64,000 nt of DNA from Trichomonas vaginalis G3 (lineage: Eukaryota; Parabasalia; Trichomonadida; Trichomonadidae): positions 33,619,896 to 33,683,895 of the forward strand of contig NC_067206.1 of NCBI RefSeq assembly GCF_026262505.1. Direction: 5' to 3'. The translations under genes were made by a program, and so were the position numbers. The first letter of the stretch is position 1, and each line of letters begins with the position of its first letter. Positions 1-10,171 of this stretch are shown here, one piece after another. The notes beneath the pieces were generated by a model. That model was not told the origin of the DNA. It made no database searches and saw only the letters and a list, made by a program, of their open reading frames with translations.

Positions 1-875
1 TTTTAACAATACCGAAGGTTTCTTTATACTTCTTCTTGACGTCAGATAGAAGGAAATCTTCTGCTGTTGGATAGTTTTTGTTCAGAAATTCTAACATGTT
101 CATTTTATCTTCTGCTGGCTTTCTGCTTCTTTCTTTAAGTCTGCATAGTCGTTTCTCATTCTTTCTATCTCTTTGACTGAGTAGTTATATTTCCTCATTG
201 CTGCTTTACATTTAGAACATTGTGGGTTCACTTTGCGTTATATTCTGAAACCTTACCTGCTAAAACAACTAAGGCGTCAATGGTTTTTCTCATCTCAAAC
301 ATAGCGGTCTTATCTGTTCATTCCATACCTTACCTCTTCTATCTTTATCTCTTATTTCCCAAACACATTCAGCAACTAATGAAACAAAGTTATCGTAGGT
401 CTTAAACTCCTCAGATTTATATATGTCAGAAATGTTTTTATATACCATGTCGCAATCTTTGTCCATAACCTTATGGTTGCAATGAAAACCAAGGAATTCA
501 TAATTTACTTTACGTATGAACTTCTTTATTTCTACTGAGTCAGTTGGTTTCACTTCAATTTTCGTCGAATTCAGGAATAGTGAGTTTTTGTTGTTGGATT
601 TCAGGCAATTTGGGTAAATGGTCAATAATGTCCTGCATTTCATAAAGATATTCTTCATTTTCTTCATCTTTCGCACTACAGTCTAAATTACTTGTTAAAA
701 GTTCTTGCTTTATCTTCTGGATTTTTGTTTCAAAAGTATATGAAGAAGGAATGAAGTTTTTCATCTCTACTAACATTGACGTAGGATTCATGACTAACGA
801 GTTTGGTGCTGTTGTTGTGGACAGAGTCCCGCCGTTCGCGGCTTGAATTGTTGTTGTGCCGATTGTTGAAATCAT
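1..875 (-). pseudogene. Conserved Maverick protein (MISTIG family), runs off the left edge
   Basis: The product starts with MISTIGTTTI and is close to the 312-residue protein at 37,874-38,812 in Maverick B over most of its length, so the two copies separated recently. The family is hydrophilic and helical, with a paired-cysteine region near its C-terminal third in the B copy. Function is unknown. The copy is incomplete in the window and looks broken. An AT-rich promoter-like motif lies directly upstream at 893-932. Confidence 0.6.
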
Positions 876-892
876 ATCTTTACATACAAAAT

Positions 893-932
893 AAAAAAAT
901 AAATAAAAATAAAACTAACATTATTTTTGGTC
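893..932 (-). promoter_or_regulatory. Promoter-like motif shared by Maverick genes
   Basis: On the minus strand the sequence reads CCAAAAATAATGTTAGTTTT followed by a T/A-rich run ending just before the start codon of the 1-875 gene. The same arrangement precedes genes starting at 11,118 (minus), 37,874, 39,645 and 40,347. Repetition of the same block just upstream of unrelated genes points to a transcription signal or a cassette edge; its role is inferred. Confidence 0.45.
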
Positions 933-944
933 TTTTGTGAAAAT

Positions 945-1025
945 TCATGAAAATTCAAGAGGTGAAAAAAGAGGTGAAAAAACAGGTGACATCTCACCTC
1001 TTCACCTAAATTATATTCATGTCTG
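945..1025. repeat. GGTGA-rich intergenic inverted repeat
   Basis: Repeats of AGAGGTGAAAAA lead into GGTGACATCTCACC and then CTCACCTCTTCACCTAAATTATAT. The two sides can pair. Related blocks occur at 10,172-10,262 and, as a GGTTAGATCTAACC version, around 36,427, 37,422-37,801 and 38,818-39,200. They always lie between genes, so a terminator or cassette boundary role is plausible. Confidence 0.6.
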
Positions 1026-1046
1026 ATTTACATCCAACGAAAAAGT

Positions 1047-2132
1047 TTAGAAGAATTTTCTTATTCTTTCTGGCATGTTTTTATCTTTCCAGTACTCCCG
1101 CTCTAATGGTCCCAGATGAGTTGGTTTAGATTCTCTCAAGTTCTTAGATGGTATAACATCTTCAACGCCTCCTTCATATCTTACTTTATAAGTGTCATCG
1201 TTTATGTTGTAGTCAAGTATTTCAATAACCACTCCTCGCTTTGCTTCGTCAATGGTTTCAGCAAGTTTGCCATTACTACTTTCAACTAATTTATGTCGAG
1301 GGTAAAATGCTATGGAGTCGTCAGCAGCTTTTATAAGATATCCATTACCTTGTGTAGAGTCTACGATATAATAGTTTCTACTTAACCTTAAACGTTTCTT
1401 TGTCAACGGTTTGTCGTCAAGAACTACACGAACTTTTGTACCAGGAATGAGGGTAAATTGTGTTGAATTTCTGATATTTTGTGTTTGGCTTCGTTTCTTT
1501 TGTATATACTTTTCTTCTTGTTGTTGTGTCATTGAATTTGGTGTATGTCCTGTTGTAGAATGTGTTGAGGAATTGTAAACTTCGATGAAATGTTTCATTG
1601 TTTCTTCGGTAAAGTCTCGCTCTTGATTTAAATCTCTGAGCGTTCTTATGAAGCGGTTAATGATACCGAGTATGTTATGGTTATGGTCTTCAGTAGTGTA
1701 GTGAGTTATGTTATGCTTAATGAGAAAATCTGTGATTTCATTGCTGAGGTATGCACTGTCTTGGTCTGATGTTAAAGTACTTGGGCTATGTTCTGCTACA
1801 AACTTTTGTAAAACTCTTAACACTTCACGAGTTCCTTTATTTTTCATTGGATATGCATATGCTTTACGAGTGTTAACATTAATGAAGATGAGGAATGGTT
1901 TATGACCACATTTTCTGCTTTGAATGAGAGTGTCAAATTGGTATGCGTCAGGAGTGTTGGAGTAAATTGGTAAAAAGTAGTCGTAAGGGTTTATTTTTGT
2001 TTGATGTACAACATTTTTGTCAAAGAACCTTTTCACTTCAGCTCTGTTAGTAAATCCCCAACTCTTTGCAGCTTCATTGAATTTCTTAAATGACCTCCAT
2101 GGATGTTGTTCGAATACTTCTTTCAAGCTCAT
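1047..2132 (-). CDS. Maverick retroviral-type integrase (rve) with C-terminal chromo/SH3-like part
   Basis: The 361-residue protein has the core of the rve integrases used by Mavericks to join element ends to target DNA. The first catalytic aspartate is seen in YQFDTLI (about D67), the second in TSDQDSAY (about D123), and a Maverick-typical helix RFIRTLRDLN follows near residue 160, then YNSSTHSTTGHTPNSM. A basic linker leads to a small beta-rich end (residues about 295-340, VVIEILDYN...YKVRYEGG) like the SH3/chromo tails of other integrases. It is read away from the MISTIG gene and sits just downstream of the tail-fibre gene. Integrases in A2 (26,546-28,191) and B (33,271-34,228) belong to the same family but are diverged. 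Confidence 0.85.
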   Translation of the reverse strand: MSLKEVFEQHPWRSFKKFNEAAKSWGFTNRAEVKRFFDKNVVHQTKINPYDYFLPIYSNTPDAYQFDTLIQSRKCGHKPFLIFINVNTRKAYAYPMKNKGTREVLRVLQKFVAEHSPSTLTSDQDSAYLSNEITDFLIKHNITHYTTEDHNHNILGIINRFIRTLRDLNQERDFTEETMKHFIEVYNSSTHSTTGHTPNSMTQQQEEKYIQKKRSQTQNIRNSTQFTLIPGTKVRVVLDDKPLTKKRLRLSRNYYIVDSTQGNGYLIKAADDSIAFYPRHKLVESSNGKLAETIDEAKRGVVIEILDYNINDDTYKVRYEGGVEDVIPSKNLRESKPTHLGPLEREYWKDKNMPERIRKFF

Positions 2133-2151
2133 TTATGTAAAGTTAAAGATT

Positions 2152-5100
2152 TTAACCAACTCGTATCCAAGCGTGCATTGTTATATAAGGAGGCATATAA
2201 TCTTTTCCATTACCTGCTGGGTCTGTAATACCAGCTACAACATGTGTATGATTTCCTGCAGTTCCACAGAAAATACCTGTGCTTGAATCTACTGGGTCAG
2301 TTGAAATATCATATCTATGCATTCCCTGTCTATCCGAACCCGCTGCAAGATTTGTATAACCTCTTTTTGTTATTGAATGTGAATGGTTTCCTTCCACAGA
2401 TGTTCTTCCACTGAACCTATGCATATGTGAAGGAAGGTTTTCAATACCTATTTTCTTTGAACCTCCCATCTTCATTGACTGCGTATTAGTGTAGAATGGA
2501 AAACTGTCAACTATTTCATACCATCTACACCAAATAAAGTGTTTGGATTTATTGGATTCATAGACGTATAAACAGCTCCTATAGGATATATTAAATCATA
2601 TATGCTCATAACTCTATAAACATATTCTAAAGAACTTATGTCATTAAATACCATTTGGAATGTATCTCCCGGATGAAATGTTGCATTTGTTCCACTTTTA
2701 TGTAATGTTAGTTCAATAGAATTATCCAAGAAAAATTCAAAGTATTGGTTGAAGACCTCTAACAAATTCAAATGGAGTTGCTGGTTCACCATTTATAATT
2801 TCTGTTGTAAATGTCATTGTATCTGGTTTCGAAAATTTCTTTGTTAGTTCTGCATCCACATAAGTTTTGTCGGCTTTCCTATCTAACATTGCTGGTAGTT
2901 CATATGCTTCAAAGTTTCTGGCATGATCTTCGGTATTCCTGCAACTCTTATCTAAATTGTTAAGAGTATCTTTTACGCTTGTACTTGGATTTTCTAATGG
3001 TGCACTTGAACCAAGGTCAAAGTTCAATATTATGTCGTCTGCTCTAACAGTAGTGAAGGATTTATGTGTATGGTTCTTGTCAGCTTTCTTATCATATAAA
3101 TCTTGAGCAGTGAATTTAATATTATGTTCATCCTTCATGACATAAACATCTTTACATCTAATGTTTCTCATCGTCGTTATGTCGTCATCCGATGTTAAAC
3201 CTTGTGGAAAGTTAGGAGGTTTACAATATAATGCATCCCCACCAGTTTCTTCAACCGTTCCTTCAATACTTTCTATACCAACAGTTGTGAAGAAATCATG
3301 TGTATGGTTCTTATCTGCTTTCTTATCTAACATTGCTGGTAGTTCATGTGCTTCAAAGTTTCTGACATGACCTTCAATGTTCATACATTTACTATTTAAG
3401 GAGTTTAGTGTATCTTTTACGCTTGTACTTGGATTTTCTAATGGTGCACTTGAACCAAGGGTATAGTTCAATATTATGTCGTCTGCTCTAACAGTAGTGA
3501 AGGATTCGTTTGTATGGTTCTTGTCAGCTTTACTGTCTAATGTAGCTTGAAGTTCATTTATATCGGAGATGTTGTGTTTATGAGATTTCAAAACTTTGTT
3601 CATTGCTTCGAGTTCAACTTTGTCAGCTTTACTTTTAATAGCATCTTCAAACGTTATTTTTGCCTTAACTCTCAAAGTAAATCTTGGTTCAACTAATACA
3701 CCGTTAACAGAGAAAGTAGAGGCATAAATTTCATCGTTATAACTAAATGCTTCTGGTGCTTTACCCGTGTCATACTGTACAGTACAGCTTATGTCATAAC
3801 CTTTAGCACGAATGTATTTATATCTTCTTTCATTAACATCTTCCGTCTTCACTTCATCACTTCGTGTTAAATATCCATGGTAGTCCGTTATAATCTGTTC
3901 GTCTGAAGTTATATAATGAACGTGGTTTTTATCTGCTTTTTCGGCTAATTTCTCATTAACATCATTCACTTCTAATTCAACTCTTCCGCCAGAACTCTTA
4001 TTATCATTAATCTTTTTCATTAATTCGGTAATTACGTCATAAAGACTATATTCTGTTTTCGGTTTTGTAAATAATGAGTCAAAATTTCTTTTCATCATAT
4101 ACATTGCTGACATTAATGATATCACCAATTCCTTTTTCATTTATTCTCTTCATTAATTCTGCAATAATGACGAATATATAATCTGTTAATTTATTCTCTT
4201 CATCGAGGGTTATAGAATGTTTTGAAATTGAATCATTAACTCCTCTAAATAAATCAATAACTTCAGGATACACGTTTTTAATGTCTCGAATAACCCGACC
4301 AGTATCCTCGCCACTATGTGGCTCTGAGCCCGTTGGGCTCTGTTGTTCATGTTCTTCGTTCCCGTCGTTACGTGGTTTTATATCTCTAACCATCATCAAC
4401 GCAGCCATAACCGGAGGGTTTGTTGCTACCTGTTCGAAAATCCGTCCGTTATGTATGGTATATCTAAATAATTTCTTTGTGTTTGTTAAAACATTTGAAA
4501 CAAGTCTTTTAAAACCATCTACAAAATTTCCTGTTTCACCTAATGTTCTTGCAGCATTTACAAGCTCACCCATTCCCGCTTTTGACCCCAAAAACGTCCA
4601 TATTGCATTTATTTCACTCTGTATAGTTGTCCATTCAGCGAAACTAACACCCGCATTCGCTAAGTTGAAAATGAAATTCAGTGGATCGAACTTAATTCCA
4701 CCTTCTTTTTCAATTTCAACGAACTCACTAACATGAGATTTTAAATATTCTTTCGTTAAAATTGTTTTCCCCGATGTTATGTCATTAACGAAACTATCAC
4801 CGTCAAAAGTTAACGAATTCAATTTCGTCGTTGATGCTTTTATTTCATACACCGCTTTATCGATAGTTTTTGGCTCACCTTCTTTAGAAGCATATGAAAC
4901 ATTAATGAATGAATTATATGTATTCATGAATGAGTTAAAATCAATGATTTTCATTAATGAAGCCTTTAATGATTCATTAACTGTCGAATCCCTTAAAACA
5001 ATTACTGAACTGTCCTTTATGAAAGGTACACTGCAAACCGTCGAGTTTGGATCAAATGCTGTAGTTGGTGCAGGAATATTAATGATATAAGTCATTAAAT

Positions 5101-5593
5101 CATTAAGTGACGTAAATAATGTTGTTGTTTTTGATTTAATTTCTTTAGCATCTGTTATATATGGTAATTTCATTTCTGTAGTTTCTGAATTAAAGATATT
5201 CGCTAAAATGTTTTGTAAACTGTTTTGAACAGCTGTGTAAACCGTTGAATCCGGAACTCTTACGATTTCACCGTCCTTAATAAAGGGCATTGTACATGGC
5301 GTAGTGCTTGGGTCAAATATTTCGGGGTTATGATTCAACATATATTCTAATGCTTCATGAACAGACTTATATACTGTTGTGTCGTTCTTCATGACAACTT
5401 CTCCATTTACAATGAAAGGCATTGTACATGGAGTTAAAATAGGGTCAAACTTTTCATAGTCCTTCCATGTTATGTATTTCTCAGTATTTCCATCAGAAAT
5501 AACAATATATTTGTCAGTAAGTGTGAGAGAGTATTGACCAAAATATAAACGTTTAGCTCTGTCAGCTTCATACGCATATGCAGCTATACTCAT
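2152..5593 (-). pseudogene. Phage-like tail-fibre/collar protein, broken
   Basis: The region encodes a long fibre-like protein. The N-terminal half contains repeats of the type PCTMPFI-DGE and FDPNSTVCSVPFI. The middle has repeats of KADKNHTH, typical of trimeric phage fibres. The C-terminal end has YPIGAVYTSMNPINPNTLFG and a histidine-rich segment finishing ITMHAWIRVG, the pattern of phage tail-collar/Gp10-type tips. The likely role is receptor binding on a virion. A stretch around 2,880-3,330 is almost the same as the B gene at 32,580-32,810. The gene looks broken, about three times. Confidence 0.75.
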
Positions 5594-5610
5594 ATTTTAA
5601 TGAGAATAAA

Positions 5611-6387
5611 ATGTTGTTCTATTTGCAAAGTACAGACCCAAACGAATACGGGACAGTAAAGCTACAAACAAACTTAGGTCTACAGAATGAGCCACTTGCA
5701 TTCAGAATGGTTGACTTCAATACTATCGCTTCATTCGTTATAACAGATGAAACAGCTTTCATGGAGATTGAAATAGATGGAAAGAAGCATGAAATAAGAT
5801 TTCACAATAATGTAGAATATAAGATGGAAACATTAGCTGGAGTGTTAAATGCTCTCATAAATACTACAATAAACAAGGATAACGAAGAAAACTTAATGAA
5901 TGTTAAACTTATTGCAGGAGTTTTGAAGTTCAGTTATGCGAAGGAGTTTAAGATAACACGAATGAGTCATAGAGTTCAATTGCTTCTGGGTGCATACCAT
6001 ATGACATTTCCTTTGAAAAGTATTGACAAAACGATTGAGATGAAATCTGTTCCATACGTATGTTATGGCAATTGTTTATACATTGAGTCTAAAATAGCTA
6101 ATGTCACAGGCATTTCAGGAGTTAATAGTAAAGGTTCAGTAGAATATAAGTCTTTCTGTTATGCAGTCAATTCAATGTTCATTCCAAACGTTCCTGTCAT
6201 AGCAACTCATTTAGGTAAATGGGTTCGCATTAGTCCTCATAATTTGAAAGACATGCAATTCAGACTTGTTGACTTTCAAGGCGAGCCTGTAGAACTGAAG
6301 GCACCAGTGCGAATGACTGTTGAAGTTGACTTTTTAGAAAATATTAAATGCAACAGCTTACAAGAGAACTCAGAGCTAAAAATATAA
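5611..6387 (+). CDS. Minor capsid (penton)-like Maverick protein
   Basis: A 258-residue protein rich in predicted beta strands. Its C-terminal half (FRLVDFQGEPVELKAPVRM) resembles ASITLTLVDANFVPVKLL in B (44,676-45,474) and FRVTDLFDCDLEF in A2 (13,575-14,286). One copy per element, a size near 250 residues and a place beside capsid genes fit the single jelly-roll penton/minor capsid protein of Polintons; this is inference, as no motif is diagnostic. The ATG at 5611 is preferred because it lies just past the divergent tail-fibre start at 5593. The next gene overlaps its end by about 40 bases. Confidence 0.55.
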   Translation: MLFYLQSTDPNEYGTVKLQTNLGLQNEPLAFRMVDFNTIASFVITDETAFMEIEIDGKKHEIRFHNNVEYKMETLAGVLNALINTTINKDNEENLMNVKLIAGVLKFSYAKEFKITRMSHRVQLLLGAYHMTFPLKSIDKTIEMKSVPYVCYGNCLYIESKIANVTGISGVNSKGSVEYKSFCYAVNSMFIPNVPVIATHLGKWVRISPHNLKDMQFRLVDFQGEPVELKAPVRMTVEVDFLENIKCNSLQENSELKI

Positions 6388-6617
6388 AGTATGAATGTTA
6401 TGTATTAGGTCATGAACTTTGGTTATTGCTGTTTGATGAAACAAATGAGTTAGTTATGTCAGTCAAGAGAACAGAAAAAGGCGTCAAAGGCGCCGAGCGC
6501 AAAGCGCTATATTGTGTTAGTGAAAACTGCACCAAGTCAATAAGATTAGGTTTGCATTATGAAGATGAGTTCGATACTGTTGAAGAAGTTTTGGATAGAT
6601 ATTACAAATTGCTTTAA
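6348..6617 (+). CDS. Small Maverick protein, unknown
   Basis: An 89-residue protein that overlaps the end of the minor-capsid-like gene and meets the minus-strand CCG-motif gene tail to tail. It may correspond to the 80-residue protein at 45,485-45,727, which also sits between the penton-like and CCG-motif genes in Maverick B. A GC-rich hairpin word (GCGCCGAGCGCAAAGCGC, about 6,491-6,508) lies inside its reading frame. Function unknown. Confidence 0.5.
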   Translation: MQQLTRELRAKNIKYECYVLGHELWLLLFDETNELVMSVKRTEKGVKGAERKALYCVSENCTKSIRLGLHYEDEFDTVEEVLDRYYKLL

Positions 6618-7228
6618 TTTACTAAAACATATTTCAAACAAAGTTTATATTCTGTTGAAAGTTTTGTATACTCGTTCGAATATTTATACTTAAACTCAAC
6701 TCCTGTAGTTCCTGGTATTTCAATGATGCGGATGTTACCTATTTTCATGAATGGTGGCGTTTGACCACAGCATTCGATTTCAGGGTCGAGATAGTCAATG
6801 ACACATTGTTTCCCTGTTATTCGTGATATAACATTTTCAAGGTCCTCCTTTGTTAGAATTATTTGGTTCTTACTTATAAGATTTGTCAAAAGCTTCTTAT
6901 CGTCTTTGAGTAAAATTGTTTGGTATAACTGAAGAAGGTAATGGTCTACGTTATCTGAAGGATTTGTTTGAACATTTGTGTAAGGGTTGTCGTTGGCTTC
7001 TCTTGAAAGAATTTGGTCCAGTGGTGGATACTCTAACTTAACATCTGATGTAGCGTTAGCGTTTGAAGCTGAGTTTAAATTCACGGATTTCAGTTCTGGT
7101 TCTTTTTCTTTCAAACACTCCGAACTATAATTCTTTATGACAATATTGTTTGTCGTTCGTGAGTCAACATTTGATGTTGGTTCAATTGGAACATTAACGG
7201 CACCAGCTAAGATGGATTTGCTTCTCAT
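6614..7228 (-). CDS. CCG-motif Maverick protein, unknown
   Basis: A 204-residue protein with a low-complexity N-terminal half and a conserved C-terminal domain marked by PEIECCGQTPPF and TTGVEFKYKYSNEY. The same domain occurs at 14,782-15,441 (DEVSCCGTVAKI) and 45,721-46,302 (PDISCCGVSYNV), so it is a core Maverick family with one member per element next to the minor-capsid-like gene. The position suggests a virion role; the function is not known. Confidence 0.6.
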   Translation of the reverse strand: MRSKSILAGAVNVPIEPTSNVDSRTTNNIVIKNYSSECLKEKEPELKSVNLNSASNANATSDVKLEYPPLDQILSREANDNPYTNVQTNPSDNVDHYLLQLYQTILLKDDKKLLTNLISKNQIILTKEDLENVISRITGKQCVIDYLDPEIECCGQTPPFMKIGNIRIIEIPGTTGVEFKYKYSNEYTKLSTEYKLCLKYVLVN

Positions 7229-7253
7229 TTCATATAGAATAAAAACCTTTTAT

Positions 7254-7655
7254 ATGTATGAAATGAACAATATACTCGACAAGGGTTTGAATGTAAAGCT
7301 AACGAATGAAAATATTGTTGAATTCACTGAGACAGGAGCTGTGTATAAAGATGTAGAACTACTGAACAAAAGAGCTAAGGGAAGAAGCAGGAACATGAAC
7401 AAAGGGTGGAAGCCTATAAAAATTTATGTCAATGATGGCTCAGGAGGTTCAAACATAAAGTATGCAGAAAGTTATAGAGTTTATGCTCTCAAAGGTGAAA
7501 AGCCTTCATTTAAGAACAGCTATTCTAACGCATATCCTCAAAAGCTAACGGATGGGGAAGTGGATGATATGAATGACAGCAAAAATATTAACAGAAATGG
7601 CGACAGAGATGCATGGAATTTGTTTACCATCAGTCAATTGAAGGTTAAACTTTAA
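7254..7655 (+). CDS. Small hydrophilic protein, unknown
   Basis: About 133 residues, containing KRAKGRSRNMNKGWKPIKIY and a glycine/asparagine-rich middle. It starts divergently from the CCG-motif gene and ends three bases into the ATPase stop on the other strand. ATGs at 7254 and 7263 are both possible starts. No family recognised. Confidence 0.5.
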   Translation: MYEMNNILDKGLNVKLTNENIVEFTETGAVYKDVELLNKRAKGRSRNMNKGWKPIKIYVNDGSGGSNIKYAESYRVYALKGEKPSFKNSYSNAYPQKLTDGEVDDMNDSKNINRNGDRDAWNLFTISQLKVKL

Positions 7656-8539
7656 AACAATGTTGGTCGTTCCCATGGAATATTTTTGACTTTAATGGTA
7701 TTAGTCATGATATGAATCTCAAGGTATGAACGAGGAGAGATGAGAGACTTATATGCTTCCCAAATTTCTTCAAAAGGTAATGTTATACCTGACTGTTTCC
7801 AAATGAGTTCAATATCATAACGTGAGAAACCTTGAAAGATAACGAAGTCAGTTATGAGACGTTTTATGTTTAAAGCTAAAAACCTCCATGTTTGCATAAG
7901 TATTGCTACAGTTAAGTGGTAATGTCTGACTTTAGTTATGATGTTAGCTAATGGTGAGTCTGGTTTTGACACTAAACCTTTACCAGCGAAGTCGTCACAA
8001 ACGAGCAGAGTGTTTGAAGGATACTTTTTGAAGGGGTATTTTGAAAGTTTTGATAGAATGTAGTTTGTCAGTCGTTTCATATCGTAAACTCCTGAGTACT
8101 GACGTAAGTGGTGTTTGTCAATAATTCTTTCCATCTCTTCTGAAGTCTTTTGCATTCCTGACTGTATGAACTCTACAATAGCATAATATTTCCTCTTACG
8201 TCGAATGTAACGTTGAAGAAATTCAATGAGTTCACTGTCTGGAACTTTAACGACAGAGGCTTGAACTTTTGACATAAATGTTTTCGCTGTTGAGTCCATA
8301 GAGTCTGAAGTTGCTGATATAATGATTTGGTCATAATATGAGTCGTTTCCTAAACGCTCTGTTATGAGTATATGACGAATGAGGTTAAATGTCTTACCTG
8401 AACCCATCTTTCCACAATAGAAATACACACCATTTGAACAGAACTCATAGTCCTTACTGAAAGGAAGAATGAGAGAAGAGTTAAGTTTGTCTGTAGTTTC
8501 ATTCATGTCTTCATCTACGTCATGTATTAAATGCTTCAT
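7652..8539 (-). CDS. FtsK/HerA-type genome-packaging ATPase (A32-like)
   Basis: A 295-residue P-loop ATPase. Walker A is GKMGSGKT at residues 43-50 and Walker B is TLLVCDDF near residues 176-183. The length and the single ATPase domain match the A32-like DNA packaging ATPases of Polintons and large DNA viruses, which pump the element DNA into a capsid. Homologues sit at 16,469-17,284 (A2) and 41,584-42,470 (B). It is divergent from the 8556 gene with a 16-base gap. Confidence 0.85.
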   Translation of the reverse strand: MKHLIHDVDEDMNETTDKLNSSLILPFSKDYEFCSNGVYFYCGKMGSGKTFNLIRHILITERLGNDSYYDQIIISATSDSMDSTAKTFMSKVQASVVKVPDSELIEFLQRYIRRKRKYYAIVEFIQSGMQKTSEEMERIIDKHHLRQYSGVYDMKRLTNYILSKLSKYPFKKYPSNTLLVCDDFAGKGLVSKPDSPLANIITKVRHYHLTVAILMQTWRFLALNIKRLITDFVIFQGFSRYDIELIWKQSGITLPFEEIWEAYKSLISPRSYLEIHIMTNTIKVKNIPWERPTLF

Positions 8540-8555
8540 TTTATCTCCATTAAAA

Positions 8556-9437
8556 ATGCAAGTCAGAAATATTCAGAACATAGCACCGAGTCTAACTGAC
8601 AAGAGTATAAAGATATACTATGAACATGTTATGATGAAACCTACCAAAATTCAAGAAAGTCAGTATACTTATGAATATCCAAGACACTGGGTAGAGTATG
8701 TAGGAGGTGAGAAAGCTATTGAAATAAGACAGGTTCGAAGTATTCCAGCAGGAAGAACAATATTATTGAAGAACTTTAATGTTTTGAGGTATAATGATGA
8801 AACAAAGAAGCAAGATAGTTTTCCTGTTGCTGTGTATGTGAACCTAGACACAGGAGATGACATGAAAGTTTTTAACACAAAGCTTCAAACGGTAGTGAGA
8901 GAACAACTGACTGCGGAAGGACACCCATTACCTTCAGAAGTTAGCATAGCATATAATTTTGAAACAAACTCAATAGATTTTAAAGTCATCTCTGCAAAGA
9001 AGTCAGGTTTTACATTTAATGAAGCAGATGTATATTCGAATGAAAACTTCAAAGCTATTGCATGGTTAGATAATGACGATTGCTTTAAGAAAATATTTAA
9101 ATTCAGTGACTCAACGATGTCAATAGATGACCTTCGTGGAATGTTACCATCGACGTTTACAGTTGAAGGTTCAGCAGGATTGCTTACAAGATTGTCAATT
9201 GGTGGTATTTGGTCTCGTGAGAACATTGTTATAAAATCCAGTATAAGTGAATTTGCTGAAGAATCTATATTATGTCTTTCAAACTACATGTATTCGCCAC
9301 CGAAGCATTATAGTATAACAAACTTTGTCAGTAAGTTTAACATAAGACTTGTCGAACCTTCTTCAATGAAAGATGTTGTGCTACCTAAAGATGGAAAGGA
9401 TGGACTCATTATTGAAATGATTTTAATAGCATATTAA
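8556..9437 (+). CDS. Conserved Maverick structural-type protein (about 290 residues)
   Basis: A 293-residue protein with alternating beta strands. The C-terminal part (ILCLSNYMYSPPKHYSITNF ending in LIIEMILIAY) aligns by eye with two Maverick B proteins, at 30,999-31,835 (FLCLANDFYEKPTKLYEPPS) and 35,560-36,420 (FLCIGKDFYDFASKFYEPPS). Each ends in an aromatic/hydrophobic tail. A capsid or capsid-associated role is inferred from the shared gene neighbourhood. It is followed without a gap by the next gene. Confidence 0.55.
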   Translation: MQVRNIQNIAPSLTDKSIKIYYEHVMMKPTKIQESQYTYEYPRHWVEYVGGEKAIEIRQVRSIPAGRTILLKNFNVLRYNDETKKQDSFPVAVYVNLDTGDDMKVFNTKLQTVVREQLTAEGHPLPSEVSIAYNFETNSIDFKVISAKKSGFTFNEADVYSNENFKAIAWLDNDDCFKKIFKFSDSTMSIDDLRGMLPSTFTVEGSAGLLTRLSIGGIWSRENIVIKSSISEFAEESILCLSNYMYSPPKHYSITNFVSKFNIRLVEPSSMKDVVLPKDGKDGLIIEMILIAY

Positions 9438-9635
9438 ATGAGCTTGTTCTTGAAGGTCATTCATGATGAAATAACTGTTGTAGAAGATGTTAGCAATTGT
9501 TCAGACATTTTGAAGCGAATAGATGATATAAGAAAGAAGTTTATGAATGAGAATGTTTATGTTTCATTGACTTTCTCCAGTAACGAGAACTTTTATGAGA
9601 TAATATTGAAGAGAGATGATTTTAATATGGTGTAA
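9438..9635 (+). CDS. Small protein, unknown
   Basis: A 65-residue acidic protein whose ATG follows the previous stop directly and whose stop touches the next ATG. This tight head-to-tail packing with genes 8556 and 9636 suggests one transcription unit. No family recognised. Confidence 0.5.
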   Translation: MSLFLKVIHDEITVVEDVSNCSDILKRIDDIRKKFMNENVYVSLTFSSNENFYEIILKRDDFNMV

Positions 9636-10163
9636 ATGGTAGCTTGGGCAGCTTTAGGCGCAATGGGAACAAAAGCATTAGCATTTGGAGCAAAAGCACT
9701 TGGAGCTTATGACGCAGTAAATAAAATGAGTGGAGGAAGGGTTTCAAAGACATTAGATGCAAATAAAGGAAAGATTGGAGGCTGGGTTGCAAAGAAGTTA
9801 AGATTAAATAAAATAGGACTCATAAATAAAGCATCCAATTTGGTTGCGACTGAGTCAGAAAATGCTTTAGGAAAGGACGATGAGTTTGCAAAACACGCAA
9901 AAGACTTTAATGACCAGATGAAAGGTGAAACAATGCATTTAAATAGAGTCGATGGAACTAAAGAAAATGTTTCTTCTCCACCAGTAGTTCTTCCGTATGG
10001 TCCCTATGGAATGTATGGAAACCCTTACGAAAGACCATTTGACCCATTGACTGGTGGAAGTAACTGGTATCATTACGGACGAAGAAGAAAGACAGTCAAG
10101 TTGGAGACAGACGTGAAGAAAGCAACTAAAAAGAAACCAAGGAAGAGAGTTATAAAGCAATGA
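9636..10163 (+). CDS. Small virion-type protein with hydrophobic N-terminus and basic tail
   Basis: A 175-residue protein. It begins with an Ala/Gly-rich hydrophobic stretch (residues about 2-25), has a Tyr/Pro/Gly-rich middle (GPYGMYGNPYERPF) and ends in a strongly basic tail (GRRRKTVK...KKKPRKRV). This composition recalls minor virion proteins that bind membrane and DNA; the comparison is inference. It is the last gene of a three-gene plus-strand run. Confidence 0.5.
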   Translation: MVAWAALGAMGTKALAFGAKALGAYDAVNKMSGGRVSKTLDANKGKIGGWVAKKLRLNKIGLINKASNLVATESENALGKDDEFAKHAKDFNDQMKGETMHLNRVDGTKENVSSPPVVLPYGPYGMYGNPYERPFDPLTGGSNWYHYGRRRKTVKLETDVKKATKKKPRKRVIKQ

Positions 10164-10171
10164 ATTCAACG

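Noticed and set aside
4281-4736. Plus-strand 151-residue frame
   Set aside because: Antisense to the A1 tail-fibre gene, whose repeats and tip are convincing.
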